From Corynebacterium sp. (GTDB lineage: Bacteria > Actinomycetota > Actinomycetes > Mycobacteriales > Mycobacteriaceae), in contig NZ_JAUNKC010000003.1 in assembly GCF_030532965.1 (NCBI RefSeq), positions 62,001 to 126,000 of the forward strand: 64,000 nt of DNA, written 5' to 3'. Shown here one piece after another: positions 44,776-54,187 of the stretch. Within the stretch, counting starts at the first letter, position 1. Each line of letters opens with the position of its first letter. The position numbers and the translations under genes were made by a program. The notes beneath the pieces were generated by a model. That model worked only from the letters and a program-made list of their open reading frames with translations. It ran no database searches and was not told where the DNA came from.

Positions 44776-46062
44776 TTATGGCGTCGGGTTTACTGCCGAT
44801 GTTTCATCAGTGTATCCGTTGGGCCAGGTGGCGTGCACGATGAAATGCGCGGCGGCTTCGGCATCAGCGCGGGTTTTATCACCATCGGTGCCGGAAACAT
44901 TCACGTGCCCAATTTTGCGGCCGGGGCGGTGCGGTTTGCCGTAGAGGTGGATTTTTGCGTGCGGAATTTTCTGCCACACCTTTTCCATCCGTTCCGGCAT
45001 GGGCATATCTGGATCTGTTGCTGCCCCGAGGGTATTAGCCATGACGGTCACCGGGGCGGTTGGGGCGACCGACCCTAGTGGCCAATCCATGACCGCCCGC
45101 AGGTGCTGTTCAAATTGGCTGGTGACGCAGCCGTCTTGTGTCCAATGGCCAGTATTGTGCGGGCGCATCGCTAATTCATTGACAAAGATGCGGGTCTGAC
45201 CCGACTCGTCACGCGTTTCAAACAGTTCCACCGCCATCGCCCCGGTGACGCCTAATTCGGTGGCTACCCGCGCCGCCAGCTGTTGAATGTCCACCTGCGC
45301 CTTCGCATCCAACCCCGGGGCGGGCGCGATGGCTAACGTACACACCCCGTTGGTTTGGACCGATTCCACAACCGGCCACGCCTGGATGTCGCCGGATGGT
45401 CGGCGGGCCACCATTGCCGAAAGCTCGCGCAGTAACGGGAGTTTGCGTTCAGCCATCAGCGGCGTACCGGCGTCGAAAAGCGTGCTACATAGATCGACTA
45501 GTTCAGTTTTCGTCTGCGGAAACCACACCCCCTTGCCGTCGTAGCCACCCCGGCGCGCTTTCACACAGACCTGGCCCGATACCCGTTCCCAAAACTCCTC
45601 CGCGTCCGCAATGCTGTTCAGGGCGGCAAAGTCCGGAACTGGTGCCCCTATATCCGCAAGTTTTTGCCGCATGACCAGTTTGTCCTGGGCGTGCACCAGC
45701 GCGGCGGGGCCAGGTTGCACGTTCACGCCCGCGTCGCATAGGGCGTGAAGATGATCGGTGGGTACGTGTTCGTGATCGAACGTGACAACGGCGGCGCCGG
45801 CTGCGGCGCGATGAAGGTCATCAAAATCCGTGTAATCCCCCACCACAACGTCGGCGGCAACTTGGGCGGCGGCGGAGTCGGTTGATCCTGCCAATACCCG
45901 CAGCGAAAGCCCAAGTTCGATCGCTTCGGTGTGCATCATGCGCGCTAATTGGCCATCACCGATCACGCTGATAATCGGCATTCCGGGTGCATGGGCCGGG
46001 CGGGTGGCCGCAGTAGTCTGGGACTTTGGTGGGGTTTCGTTACAAGGAGGTGGGGTTAACAT
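44776..46062 (-). CDS. purK: N5-carboxyaminoimidazole ribonucleotide synthase PurK
   Basis: PurK makes N5-CAIR from AIR, ATP and bicarbonate. The ATP-grasp protein has ISVIGDGQLARMMHTEAIELG at the N-terminus, VKARRGGYDGKGVW as the ATP loop, and FVNELAMRPHNTGHWTQDGCVTSQFEQHLRA near the catalytic site. ATG 46062 gives about 428 residues with a 27-residue lead before the conserved Met. Other in-frame starts are GTG 46074 and ATG 45981, none with a good ribosome site. It overlaps nothing and precedes purE by 27 bases. Confidence 0.92.
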   Translation of the reverse strand: MLTPPPCNETPPKSQTTAATRPAHAPGMPIISVIGDGQLARMMHTEAIELGLSLRVLAGSTDSAAAQVAADVVVGDYTDFDDLHRAAAGAAVVTFDHEHVPTDHLHALCDAGVNVQPGPAALVHAQDKLVMRQKLADIGAPVPDFAALNSIADAEEFWERVSGQVCVKARRGGYDGKGVWFPQTKTELVDLCSTLFDAGTPLMAERKLPLLRELSAMVARRPSGDIQAWPVVESVQTNGVCTLAIAPAPGLDAKAQVDIQQLAARVATELGVTGAMAVELFETRDESGQTRIFVNELAMRPHNTGHWTQDGCVTSQFEQHLRAVMDWPLGSVAPTAPVTVMANTLGAATDPDMPMPERMEKVWQKIPHAKIHLYGKPHRPGRKIGHVNVSGTDGDKTRADAEAAAHFIVHATWPNGYTDETSAVNPTP

Positions 46063-46176
46063 CACCTCTACCACTCTAAGCAGCGGCGGGATGGATGCAA
46101 AACCACGCCGGATCGTTGTATCGGGCGTGGTCGTTACGGTTGTATGTCAACGGTCATGGTGGCGTGCCATGCCTGC

Positions 46177-46785
46177 TTAGCGGAAATAACCACCGCCGTC
46201 GCCCGGCATGCCGAACTGGTCGTGGTGCCGCAATGTGGTGGTTGGCTGCACGTAGCCACCGAATTTTCCTTGGCCAGGATTAACTGCGGGTAGTCCGTGT
46301 TCCCGCCGGTGCGCTTGCTCAGCGATCGCTTTTTGGATTTCCAGTAACACGCGCTTGGCGTGCGGCACATCGTTGATAACAACTGGGCGGTCGTTGCCGC
46401 TGATGGCAAGGTAAATGGTGGAACGCTTGCGCGCCACGTCGCGCACTACATGCATGGGGAAGGTGTGAACGCTGCGCCCGAGTCCGGCAATGCGGATGGT
46501 AACCCGCTGATTGGTTACCACCAGGCGGCGGCTGCGCAGCCGCATGACGGGCAGTACGAAGCGCCATAGCGCCAGCAGTGCCCACACGAGGACGAGGCCA
46601 TTGCGCAGCATGAGGTTGTCTGCCCACGCGGAACCGGGGGCGTCGATATATCCGATAATCATCCACAACACACCCGTGATGACGATCAACTCTAAAACCG
46701 GGTGGGTGAGCGCACTGAATGGGCTGGTGACGTCCACCAGCACCTTTTCTGTGTCGCGTTGGTTGTCAAAGGGGTTATCTGACAT
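46177..46785 (-). CDS. Membrane protein with bacterial PH domain
   Basis: A roughly 202-residue protein. A short polar start (MSDNPFDNQRDTEKV) is followed by two membrane helices (LELIVITGVLWMIIGYI and NGLVLVWALLALWRFVL). A bacterial PH-like domain follows (RRLVVTNQRVTIRIAGLGRSVHTFPMHVVRDVARKRS), and the C-terminal tail is Gly- and His-rich. ATG 46785 is chosen because the longer frame runs into birA. Function unknown. Homologues commonly lie between birA and purK in corynebacteria. Confidence 0.8.
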   Translation of the reverse strand: MSDNPFDNQRDTEKVLVDVTSPFSALTHPVLELIVITGVLWMIIGYIDAPGSAWADNLMLRNGLVLVWALLALWRFVLPVMRLRSRRLVVTNQRVTIRIAGLGRSVHTFPMHVVRDVARKRSTIYLAISGNDRPVVINDVPHAKRVLLEIQKAIAEQAHRREHGLPAVNPGQGKFGGYVQPTTTLRHHDQFGMPGDGGGYFR

Positions 46786-46846
46786 AGTGCCTAAGCCTAG
46801 CGGATCACCGATATTTGCCACTAGCTCGCAGCTATCGCGCGACCAC

Positions 46847-47653
46847 CTAGAAGGTTGCCGGGTTTTGCAGCCGCAAGTGGATAACATCGCCGACCGCGAG
46901 CCGATGCTGCTTCCCGGCTGCGTCGCGGACTTCCAGCAAACCGTCGTCGCCGACCCCGGTGGCGGTGCCCAGTAATTCGACGTCGCCGGGAAGAATCACG
47001 CGGACTTCCTCCCCGATGGTGGCGCTTACCTCCCGATAATCGGACATCAGCGTTGGCGCGTTGTTTTGCCATTGCGTCAGCCGGTGATGCAGTGCGGTTA
47101 AGATCCGCACCGCCAATTCGTTTCGTTCGTAGGGGATGTTTTCCAATTCGAGTGATGTCGCATGGGGCACGGGCAGCTCGTCGGTGCGAAGTGAAGTATT
47201 AAGACCGAGGCCGATAACCACCGCAGGTTCCTCAGTAAGGGAGACTGCTTCGGCAAGCATTCCGCAGAGTTTACGCCCCTCAATCACCAGGTCATTGGGC
47301 CATTTCAGACGGACGCCGGTTTCGGCCCCTATGGCGTCGACAAGCGCAAGCCCGGTCGCCAGCGGCATGGTGCCCAGCCGCGATATGGATTCATACGGCG
47401 GGCGAATAAGCACGGAAAGCGGCAGCTGCGAACCCGGTGGCGCGGTATAGCTACGCCCCATCCGGCCGCGACCGGCGGTTTGATGCTCGGTGAGAAACGC
47501 GGTCCACTCAGGGGCACCCTCATGCGCCGCCGCAACCAGGTCGGTGTTGGTGGAGCCGGTTTCCATGCTGTGCTCGATGCGGGCATACGGTCCGGCGTCG
47601 ATAAGCTGTTGGCGCAGGTAAGAAATGTTCAGGGGCTCTCGTGCATCGGTCAT
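46847..47653 (-). CDS. birA: Biotin-protein ligase BirA
   Basis: BirA attaches biotin to the acyl-CoA carboxylase carrier protein. The 268-residue, single-domain form lacks the N-terminal repressor HTH. It has METGSTNTDL, GRGRMGRSYTAPPGSQL (biotinyl-AMP loop), LKWPNDLVIEGRKLCG, and a C-terminal SH3-like cap domain (VELLGTATGVGDDGLLEVRD). ATG 47653 gives the family start; an in-frame extension to 47872 has no support. The neighbouring carboxylase genes make the function coherent. Confidence 0.93.
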   Translation of the reverse strand: MTDAREPLNISYLRQQLIDAGPYARIEHSMETGSTNTDLVAAAHEGAPEWTAFLTEHQTAGRGRMGRSYTAPPGSQLPLSVLIRPPYESISRLGTMPLATGLALVDAIGAETGVRLKWPNDLVIEGRKLCGMLAEAVSLTEEPAVVIGLGLNTSLRTDELPVPHATSLELENIPYERNELAVRILTALHHRLTQWQNNAPTLMSDYREVSATIGEEVRVILPGDVELLGTATGVGDDGLLEVRDAAGKQHRLAVGDVIHLRLQNPATF

Positions 47654-47950
47654 GCAGGTAATGCTACTTGTCCATGTGCCGCTTTGCGACGTCTGCCGGG
47701 TCGCGGTTTCCCACACACGTCCGTCCGCGCAAGGTGGCGCTCCGGGTTGGCGCACCTGGGTCGACACGCCTGAGTTGACACGCCCGGGCGAAACGCGGGT
47801 GAGAAAAATGTGAAATAAATTACTTTTCTCGACAAAACCACAGTCAAGCAGTGGGTTTTTATCGGCCATCAACTAGAAACATGAACAATTCCTCACATTT
47901 TTCGTTTTTCTCTAGAAACTTTTAGGAAACTTCATCTATCATCTCAAAAC

Positions 47951-49591
47951 ATGACTATTTCCTCACCTTTGATTGACGTTGCTTCCCTCCCCGATGTCAG
48001 CACCACCGCCGGCAAAATCGCCGACCTTAAAGCACGCCGCATCGATGCCGCTTCCCCAGTCGGGACCGTCGCTCAAGAAAAAGTCCGCGCCAATGGCCGC
48101 CTCACTGCACGCGATCGTCTCGATTACCTGCTTGACCCGCACTCTTTTGTCGAAATAGACCAGTTAGCCCGCCACCGCACCCACGACTTCGGCATGCGCT
48201 CCAAGCGCCCCGCCACCGACGGCGTTGTTACAGGCTGGGGCACCATTGACGGCCGGGAAGTCTGCATCTTCTCCCAAGACGGCACCGTATTCGGCGGCGC
48301 GCTCGGCGAAGTATACGGCGAAAAGATGTGCAAGCTGATGGAATTAGCAGTCACGACCGGCCGCCCGCTGATCGGCCTTTATGAAGGCGCTGGTGCCCGT
48401 ATCCAAGACGGCGCCGTTTCCCTCGACCTTATCGCGCAGACCTTCTACCACAACATCAACGCCTCCGGCGTCGTACCGCAAATTTCGGTCATCATGGGTT
48501 CCTGCGCTGGCGGTAACGCATATTCGCCAGCACTTACCGACTTCGTGGTCATGGTGGACCAAACCTCCAAGATGTTCGTCACCGGCCCGGATGTTATTAA
48601 GACCGTCACCTCTGAGGAAATCACCCAGGAAGAACTCGGTGGCGCAGGCGTCCACATGGATCTAGCTGGCAATTCTCACTACACCGCCGCCAGCGATGAG
48701 GACGCCCTCGATTTCGTCGCCGATCTTGTCAGCTATCTTCCGTCCAATAACCGGGAATCCGCCCCTCGCACGCATTATGACATTGAAGAGGGTTCCTTAG
48801 AAGAGAACATGAATCCCGATGATCTGAAGCTCGACTCCATCATTCCGGATTCCCCAACCGTTCCTTACGATGTCCGCGACGTCATCGAATCCATCACCGA
48901 CGACGGCGACTTCCTCGAAATCCAGGCCGAGCGCGCCGCCAACGTCGTTATCGCCTTCGGCCGGGTGGAAGGGCAATCGGTAGGTTTCGTGGCCAATCAG
49001 CCCACCTGCCTGGCAGGCTGCCTCGACATTGACGCCTCCGAGAAGGCCGCCCGGTTTATCCGCACCTGCGACGCATTCAATATCCCCATCGTCATGCTTG
49101 TCGACGTCCCCGGCTTCCTGCCCGGCGCGGGCCAAGAACACGACGGCATTCTCCGACGCGGGGCAAAGCTCCTATACGCCTACGGTGAGGCCACCGTTCC
49201 GAAAATCACTGTCACCATGCGTAAAGCCTACGGCGGCGCTTACTGCGTGATGGGTTCCAAGGGCTTGGGGGCCGACCTCAACCTCGCCTGGCCGACCGCC
49301 CAAATCGCGGTCATGGGTGCTGCTGGTGCCGTCGGATTCCTACACCGTAAGGAACTTGCCGCCGCAAAGGACAAGGGCTTGGGCGAATCCGAACTGCTGG
49401 AACTACAGAAGTCCTTTGAACGCGAATACGAGGACCACATGCTCAACCCGTACTTGGCCGCCGAGCGTGGGCTTATCGACGCAGTGATCCTCCCTTCGGA
49501 AACCCGTGGTCAGATCGCCCGTAACCTCCGGCTATTGGGCAAGAAGCACGTGACACGGCCTGCCCGTAAGCACGGAAATATCCCACTATAA
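47951..49591 (+). CDS. accD2: Acyl-CoA carboxylase beta subunit (DtsR2/AccD type)
   Basis: The carboxyltransferase subunit of a biotin-dependent acyl-CoA carboxylase, probably for long-chain acyl-CoA used in mycolic acid synthesis. The 546-residue protein has [54 protein letters not shown] and the C-terminal half [26 protein letters not shown], ending RKHGNIPL. It is clearly paralogous to the next gene. The order with birA matches dtsR2-dtsR1 in C. glutamicum. Substrate is inferred from that locus. Confidence 0.92.
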   Translation: MTISSPLIDVASLPDVSTTAGKIADLKARRIDAASPVGTVAQEKVRANGRLTARDRLDYLLDPHSFVEIDQLARHRTHDFGMRSKRPATDGVVTGWGTIDGREVCIFSQDGTVFGGALGEVYGEKMCKLMELAVTTGRPLIGLYEGAGARIQDGAVSLDLIAQTFYHNINASGVVPQISVIMGSCAGGNAYSPALTDFVVMVDQTSKMFVTGPDVIKTVTSEEITQEELGGAGVHMDLAGNSHYTAASDEDALDFVADLVSYLPSNNRESAPRTHYDIEEGSLEENMNPDDLKLDSIIPDSPTVPYDVRDVIESITDDGDFLEIQAERAANVVIAFGRVEGQSVGFVANQPTCLAGCLDIDASEKAARFIRTCDAFNIPIVMLVDVPGFLPGAGQEHDGILRRGAKLLYAYGEATVPKITVTMRKAYGGAYCVMGSKGLGADLNLAWPTAQIAVMGAAGAVGFLHRKELAAAKDKGLGESELLELQKSFEREYEDHMLNPYLAAERGLIDAVILPSETRGQIARNLRLLGKKHVTRPARKHGNIPL

Positions 49592-49604
49592 ATCCTCCCT
49601 ATAC

Positions 49605-49755
49605 TTGTAATTTCTCGAAACAGCTTCCCGAGAAATTACAACCCCCTAACCCATAACGCTGGCATGTTGCCTCAAGATCAGGGAAAGCCGTAACAGCGTT
49701 ATATCCGGTTAACCCCAATGCCGTAGCACCTAATCCCTGCTACGGCATTGGGGTT
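49605..49755. terminator. Three successive hairpins between the two accD genes
   Basis: First: TTGTAATTTCTCG (49605-49617)/CGAGAAATTACAA (49629-49641), 13 bp. Second: ATAACGCT (49653-49660)/AGCGTTAT (49695-49702), long loop. Third: an 18-bp perfect stem 49711-49728/49738-49755 around a 9-base loop, sharing the GCCGTAGCA core with the hairpin at 25038. None has a strong U-tract on the plus strand. Together they probably separate or modulate the two carboxylase genes. Confidence 0.6.
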
Positions 49756-50164
49756 ATATCTTTGACTACGACTAACAAGTGATTGTTGAAGGCGAGCCAC
49801 CGCATATCTTTTCCTACCTATCTCCCCCGTCTCCCCTATCTCCTGCGTCTTCGCCGGTTCCCCTATCTCCTGAGTCTTCGCCGTTTCCCAACTATTCACG
49901 TTCCACCCACTTGGCGTTCCACCCACACGAGCTCTCACAGGGGGTGACGCACAGTCGATGTGGGTGCACTTTCTGCGCACCACCCCTGTTATTCCCCGCC
50001 CGAGCCGCATGCGCCAGTACCCCCATAACCACACCCCCAAATTGGGCGAAACCTGCGAAAAGTGAAAATTGCGCCACCCCCACAACCCGGTAATTTTTCC
50101 CGAGAAATAAAGAAAATAACAAACACTTCACAAAATTTTCGACTACCCCCTAAACTGTGAAGTT
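49756..50164. other. Upstream region of the second accD gene, with a tandem repeat
   Basis: No gene that I can support. A 27-base unit is repeated twice (49833-49859 and 49860-49886; CCCCTATCTCCTG(C/A)GTCT core). TCCCGAGAAATAA near 50098-50111 echoes TCCCGAGAAATTA in the first hairpin at 49626-49638. This may be a shared regulatory site for the lipid genes, but no regulator is identified. Confidence 0.4.
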
Positions 50165-51796
50165 ATGACTGCCGCAACGATCACTGATGCAGGTGCCCAA
50201 GCACCCGATTTGACCACAACCGCAGGCAAGCTCGCCGACCTTCGGGCGCGCATTGCCGAGACCCAAGCGCCAATGGGACAAGCTTCGGTGGAGCGAATCC
50301 ACGATGCTGGCAAGAAAACCGCCCGTGAGCGCATCGAGTACCTCCTCGACGATGGTTCTTTCGTTGAGATCGACGCCTTGGCGCGTCACCGCTCCAAGAA
50401 CTTCGGCCTGGACGCCAAGCGTCCAGTCACCGACGGTGTGGTAACCGGTTACGGCACGATCGACGGCCGCAAGGTGTGCGTTTTCTCCCAGGACGGCGCC
50501 GTGTTCGGTGGTGCTCTCGGTGAGGTTTATGGTGAAAAGATCGTCAAGGTCATGGACCTGGCCATCAAGACCGGTGTGCCGCTGATCGGCATCAACGAAG
50601 GTGCTGGCGCTCGTATCCAGGAAGGTGTCGTCTCCCTGGGTCTTTACGCCAAGATCTTCTACCGCAACACCCTCGCATCGGGTGTCATTCCGCAGATTTC
50701 CCTCATCATGGGCGCCTGCGCTGGTGGCCACGTCTACTCCCCGGCACTGACCGACTTCATTATCATGGTGGATAAGACCTCCAAGATGTTCATCACCGGC
50801 CCAGACGTTATCAAGACCGTTACCGGCGAAGAGGTCACCCAGGAAGAACTCGGTGGCGCTCACACCCACATGACAACCTCTGGTACCTCCCACTACACCG
50901 CCGCCGACGATGCGGACGCCCTTGATTGGGTTCGGGATTTGGTGGGCTTCCTGCCTTCCAATAACCGTGCTGAAGCACCGCGCGAAGATGCAGACATCAT
51001 GGTCGGTTCCATCCAGGAAAACATCAACGACTCCGACCTTGAGCTGGACACCTTGATCCCGGATTCACCGAACCAGCCATACGACATGAAGGATGTCATC
51101 ACCCGTGTCGTTGACGACGGCGACTTCTTCGAAATCCAGGAAGGCTACGCTGGCAATATCATCATCGGTTTCGGCCGAGTGGAAGGCCGTTCGGTCGGCA
51201 TTGTGGCAAACCAGCCCACCGAATTCGCTGGCTGCTTGGATATCCGCGCTTCCGAAAAGGCTGCCCGCTTCATCCGCACCTGCGATGCTTTCAATATTCC
51301 AATCATCGAATTCGTTGACGTCCCAGGCTTCCTCCCTGGCACCAACGAGGAATACAACGGCATCATCCGCCGTGGCGCGAAGCTGCTGTACGCCTACTCT
51401 GAGGCAACCGTCGGCAAGATCACCGTTATTACCCGTAAGTCCTACGGTGGCGCTTACTGCGTGATGGGTTCCAAGGACATGGGTGCTGACCTCGTCTTCG
51501 CGTGGCCAACCGCCCAAATCGCCGTCATGGGTGCCGCAGGCGCGGTGGGCTTCATCTACCGCAAGGAGCTCAAGGCTGCCGCAGCTGAGGGCAAGGATGT
51601 CGCCGTGGTTGCTAAGGAATACGAGAAGGAATACGAAACCACCCTCGTTAACCCATACATGGCTGCTGAGCGCGGCTACGTCGACGCGGTTATCCCACCT
51701 TCTGAGACCCGTGGCCAGATCATCGAAGGTCTACGCCTGCTGGATCGCAAGGTCGTCAACGTTCCTGCCAAGAAGCACGGTAACATTCCGCTGTAA
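50165..51796 (+). CDS. accD1: Acyl-CoA carboxylase beta subunit (DtsR1/AccD1 type)
   Basis: This is the carboxyltransferase subunit that in corynebacteria makes malonyl-CoA for fatty acids. The 543-residue paralogue of the preceding gene has [58 protein letters not shown] and [33 protein letters not shown], ending KKHGNIPL. Codon use is more biased (CGT, GGT, TCC, AAG) than in the first copy, which suggests higher expression. The accE gene follows. Confidence 0.93.
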   Translation: MTAATITDAGAQAPDLTTTAGKLADLRARIAETQAPMGQASVERIHDAGKKTARERIEYLLDDGSFVEIDALARHRSKNFGLDAKRPVTDGVVTGYGTIDGRKVCVFSQDGAVFGGALGEVYGEKIVKVMDLAIKTGVPLIGINEGAGARIQEGVVSLGLYAKIFYRNTLASGVIPQISLIMGACAGGHVYSPALTDFIIMVDKTSKMFITGPDVIKTVTGEEVTQEELGGAHTHMTTSGTSHYTAADDADALDWVRDLVGFLPSNNRAEAPREDADIMVGSIQENINDSDLELDTLIPDSPNQPYDMKDVITRVVDDGDFFEIQEGYAGNIIIGFGRVEGRSVGIVANQPTEFAGCLDIRASEKAARFIRTCDAFNIPIIEFVDVPGFLPGTNEEYNGIIRRGAKLLYAYSEATVGKITVITRKSYGGAYCVMGSKDMGADLVFAWPTAQIAVMGAAGAVGFIYRKELKAAAAEGKDVAVVAKEYEKEYETTLVNPYMAAERGYVDAVIPPSETRGQIIEGLRLLDRKVVNVPAKKHGNIPL

Positions 51797-51890
51797 TCAC
51801 GCGAAGCATTAAGCGGGGATGGTAAAAGCTGTCCCCGCCCCGCATTACATGCCCGATTGCTTCCCCGAAAAGAAACGTAGGTAACCAGCA

Positions 51891-52151
51891 ATGTCTGACA
51901 ACACCGAGGCGTCGACCGAAGGCGTCGAAACCACACCCGAGGTAAAAAAGCCGTTCCTGACCGTCGTCAAGGGAAACCCAGATGATGTGCAGGTGGCCAC
52001 TCTGACTGCCCTGTTTGCCACGATGGCAAGCAATGCCGCTGGCGCTGGGCAGCAAGAACGCGAACGCAACATGTGGGGCAGCGTGGAAGAACGCCTACAG
52101 CGGCCAACCACATACAACCCAACTGCTTTCCAGAATGTAAGCTTCTACTAG
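51891..52151 (+). CDS. accE: Acyl-CoA carboxylase epsilon subunit AccE
   Basis: An 86-residue small protein. The middle part KPFLTVVKGNPDDVQVATLTALFATMAS is the epsilon-subunit motif seen next to actinobacterial AccD genes, and the C-terminus NMWGSVEERLQRPTTYNPTAFQNVSFY resembles the family. Epsilon subunits stabilise the alpha-beta carboxylase complex. It lies 94 bases after accD1 and is followed by a strong terminator. Confidence 0.85.
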   Translation: MSDNTEASTEGVETTPEVKKPFLTVVKGNPDDVQVATLTALFATMASNAAGAGQQERERNMWGSVEERLQRPTTYNPTAFQNVSFY

Positions 52152-52166
52152 TCTTCACATTCTTCC

Positions 52167-52213
52167 AACCGGGGTGTGCTGCACAACCAAAGGTGCGCAC
52201 ACCCCGGTTTTTG
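52167..52213 (+). terminator. Intrinsic terminator after accE
   Basis: AACCGGGGTGTG (52167-52178) pairs with CACACCCCGGTT (52198-52209) over 12 bp, followed by TTTTG. It ends the accD1-accE transcript. Confidence 0.9.
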
Positions 52214-52494
52214 CATGCCACAAAACATCACCCTGTGTGCGGCGACCCCGCTTTTCGACACACACCACGCCGCGAGCGGCCACCAGGCGGCGAGTTTCTT
52301 TCACCTGCGCTGTTAAACGAGCTCCCACTGGTGCGCGTCGCTATAGCTGAAAAAATAATGCAGCAAATATGCTAAAGACCTTTCTGGTAGCTCCTAGCAC
52401 CACTTGGAGTGGTTGCAGACGCAGGTGGAGTTATGGTCGCCACCCGAGGACTGTCTGTTCTTGGCGTTTTGCTGGTTGTGAGGTCGGATCCCTC
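52214..52494. other. Spacer after accE
   Basis: No gene seen. It holds one exact copy of the dispersed motif (GCTTTTCGAC at 52250-52259). Sequence from 52433 encodes M-V-A-T-R-G-L-S-V-L-G-V-L-L-V-V in another frame and stops at once after 34 codons, which may be the remnant of the start of the next membrane gene. Confidence 0.4.
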
Positions 52495-52671
52495 GTGGTT
52501 TTTCGTTGTAGAACTCCTCGAAGGAATGCTGGCGGGCTGATCGGTGTTCTTGTGGTGGGGATTGTGCTCTATGTGGCGCCCAGCGGTGTGGTCATTGGGG
52601 CGCAGAGTTTTGGCGTTGGTTTGCTTGCCGTTGGTGGCGCACTGGGCCTGCTGGAAATTTTCAGGAACTAG
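52495..52671 (+). CDS. Possible small two-helix membrane protein
   Basis: If GTG 52495 is used (GAGG 11 bases upstream), a 58-residue protein results, with a basic start and two hydrophobic stretches (LIGVLVVGIVLYVAP and GVGLLAVGGALGLLEIF). The hydrophobic N-terminus in another frame at 52433 raises the alternative that this is a frameshifted pseudogene. Low confidence. Confidence 0.3.
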   Translation: MVFRCRTPRRNAGGLIGVLVVGIVLYVAPSGVVIGAQSFGVGLLAVGGALGLLEIFRN

Positions 52672-53046
52672 AACCCGCGATTGGGTGGGCTAGCTCCATT
52701 GCCAGCTGTTGCCGCTCACGGCAAAAATGGCACCGGAATTACCGCGCTGAACTGAGACGAATATCATCGCGCGCGATCAATCGATATGGTTGTAAATGTG
52801 AGATGCGGGTGCGGTTTTTATTAAGAATCGGTAATTTTGTCCGCTATATTTTCATGCCATTAGTTAGCTAATATTAATTATCCGATACCCCATCGCACCC
52901 CCATATCCCGCAGATGAATGTATTTTAATCTTGGAAAACGGGCAGGAAATGGCTAGTTTTTGCCACTTCAGGCGCCTTCAGTTTCACTTTTTGGCATAAA
53001 TTGATTGTTATTGGCTTTTTTCATAGGTAGGTTGAAATTAGTGGTA
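52672..53046. other. AT-rich spacer upstream of rbsR
   Basis: No gene seen. The stretch from about 52800 is strongly AT-rich. It ends in the operator-like site and promoter of rbsR. Confidence 0.5.
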
Positions 53047-53064
53047 TGCGCAATCGTTTGCACA
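53047..53064. promoter_or_regulatory. LacI-family operator upstream of rbsR
   Basis: TGCGCAATCGTTTGCACA has GCAA/TTGC half-sites around a central CG, the pattern bound by LacI/GalR-family repressors. A -10-like TACAAT follows at 53074-53079. It lies 45-60 bases before the rbsR start, so autoregulation of the ribose operon is likely. Confidence 0.6.
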
Positions 53065-53108
53065 AATTTTGCATACAATGGGATTAACAGTGAAGGAAGC
53101 TGATTATC

Positions 53109-54182
53109 ATGGCGGAGAAAGCCAACCCCAGTAATGGGCGCCGAAGTCAAAGCACCACACTTAAAGATATTGCGGCGGCAACTGGGCTGTCCGTAAGTAC
53201 GGTTTCACGTGCATTGGCACGCAATCCAGTCATCCCGGAGACGACCCGGGAAATCGTCGAAAAGGCGGCACGCGAACTCAAGTACCGCCCTAACGCCCAA
53301 GCACGGGCGCTGCGCAGCGCCCGCACCAATATCATCGGCGTCATCGTCCCTGACATCCAAAACCCGTATTTCTCAGCGCTAGCAGCTGCGATTCAATCAG
53401 AGGCACTGAGCAAAGACTATTCCATCGTGTTGGCGCACTCGGAAGAAGACCCGGATCGGCTCAACGCCGCCCTCGAAATGCTCGGGCGGCAGCGTGTCGA
53501 CGGCATCATCGTCGTCCCGCACTTCCAATCAACCAAAAAGATCGCCGATTTGATCGAGACCGGCATCCCCATGGTTGCCGCGGACCGGTCGTTGCCGCAG
53601 CCGAAAATACCATCAGTCACCTCAGATAGCTGGCCAGGGATTCATGAGGCACTGACTGAGATCAAGAATCTGCCCGACGCGCGGCTAGGCTATTTGGCCG
53701 GCCCGCAAGATACCTCCACAGGCCAACAGCGGTTGGCGCACGTCATGGCCGCTGCCAGTGATTTGGCCATGCCAACCCCTACCGTGTTCTATGGCGGCTA
53801 CCAGCAAGAGGCCGGATACACCGGAACGTTGGAGCTCCTAGAATCCGGGGTGAATTGCATTCTCGCCGGTGATTCAATGATGACCATCGGTGCATTGCAA
53901 GCACTCCACGAGAAGAACCTCCGCATCGGCGAGCATGTTGCCCTGATCGGCTTCGACGATACGGATGTGTTCTTGCTTCAGAATCCACCGCTAAGCGTGA
54001 TTGACCAGGATGTTGAAACGATGGGGCGGCACTCCTTCGATATGTTGTACACGTACATCATGTCCGGTGACGCTCCTGACAGCATGGTCATTCCAACCAC
54101 TTTCAAGCGGCGTGGTTCCAGCAGTTTCAGCGCCACGGCTGAAACTAAATCGACTACTAAAACCAAGAAGTCCAAAGGTTAG
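53109..54182 (+). CDS. rbsR: LacI-family repressor of the ribose operon
   Basis: A 357-residue LacI-type regulator. After a 13-residue polar lead, the helix-turn-helix and hinge read TLKDIAAATGLSVSTVSRALARNPVIPETTREI and then RPNAQARALRSARTNIIGVIVPDIQNPYF. The periplasmic-binding-like effector domain follows to the end (GFDDTDVFLLQNPPLSVIDQDVETMG). ATG 53109 follows GAAGGAAG. It is the first gene of the operon, 5 bases before rbsA. Ribose as effector is inferred from the neighbours. Confidence 0.92.
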   Translation: MAEKANPSNGRRSQSTTLKDIAAATGLSVSTVSRALARNPVIPETTREIVEKAARELKYRPNAQARALRSARTNIIGVIVPDIQNPYFSALAAAIQSEALSKDYSIVLAHSEEDPDRLNAALEMLGRQRVDGIIVVPHFQSTKKIADLIETGIPMVAADRSLPQPKIPSVTSDSWPGIHEALTEIKNLPDARLGYLAGPQDTSTGQQRLAHVMAAASDLAMPTPTVFYGGYQQEAGYTGTLELLESGVNCILAGDSMMTIGALQALHEKNLRIGEHVALIGFDDTDVFLLQNPPLSVIDQDVETMGRHSFDMLYTYIMSGDAPDSMVIPTTFKRRGSSSFSATAETKSTTKTKKSKG

Positions 54183-54187
54183 CCACC

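Noticed and set aside
49779..50093. Plus-strand frame of 104 codons between the accD genes
   Set aside because: Its Pro/Ser richness comes from the 27-base tandem repeat, it has no ribosome site, and it lies in a promoter region.
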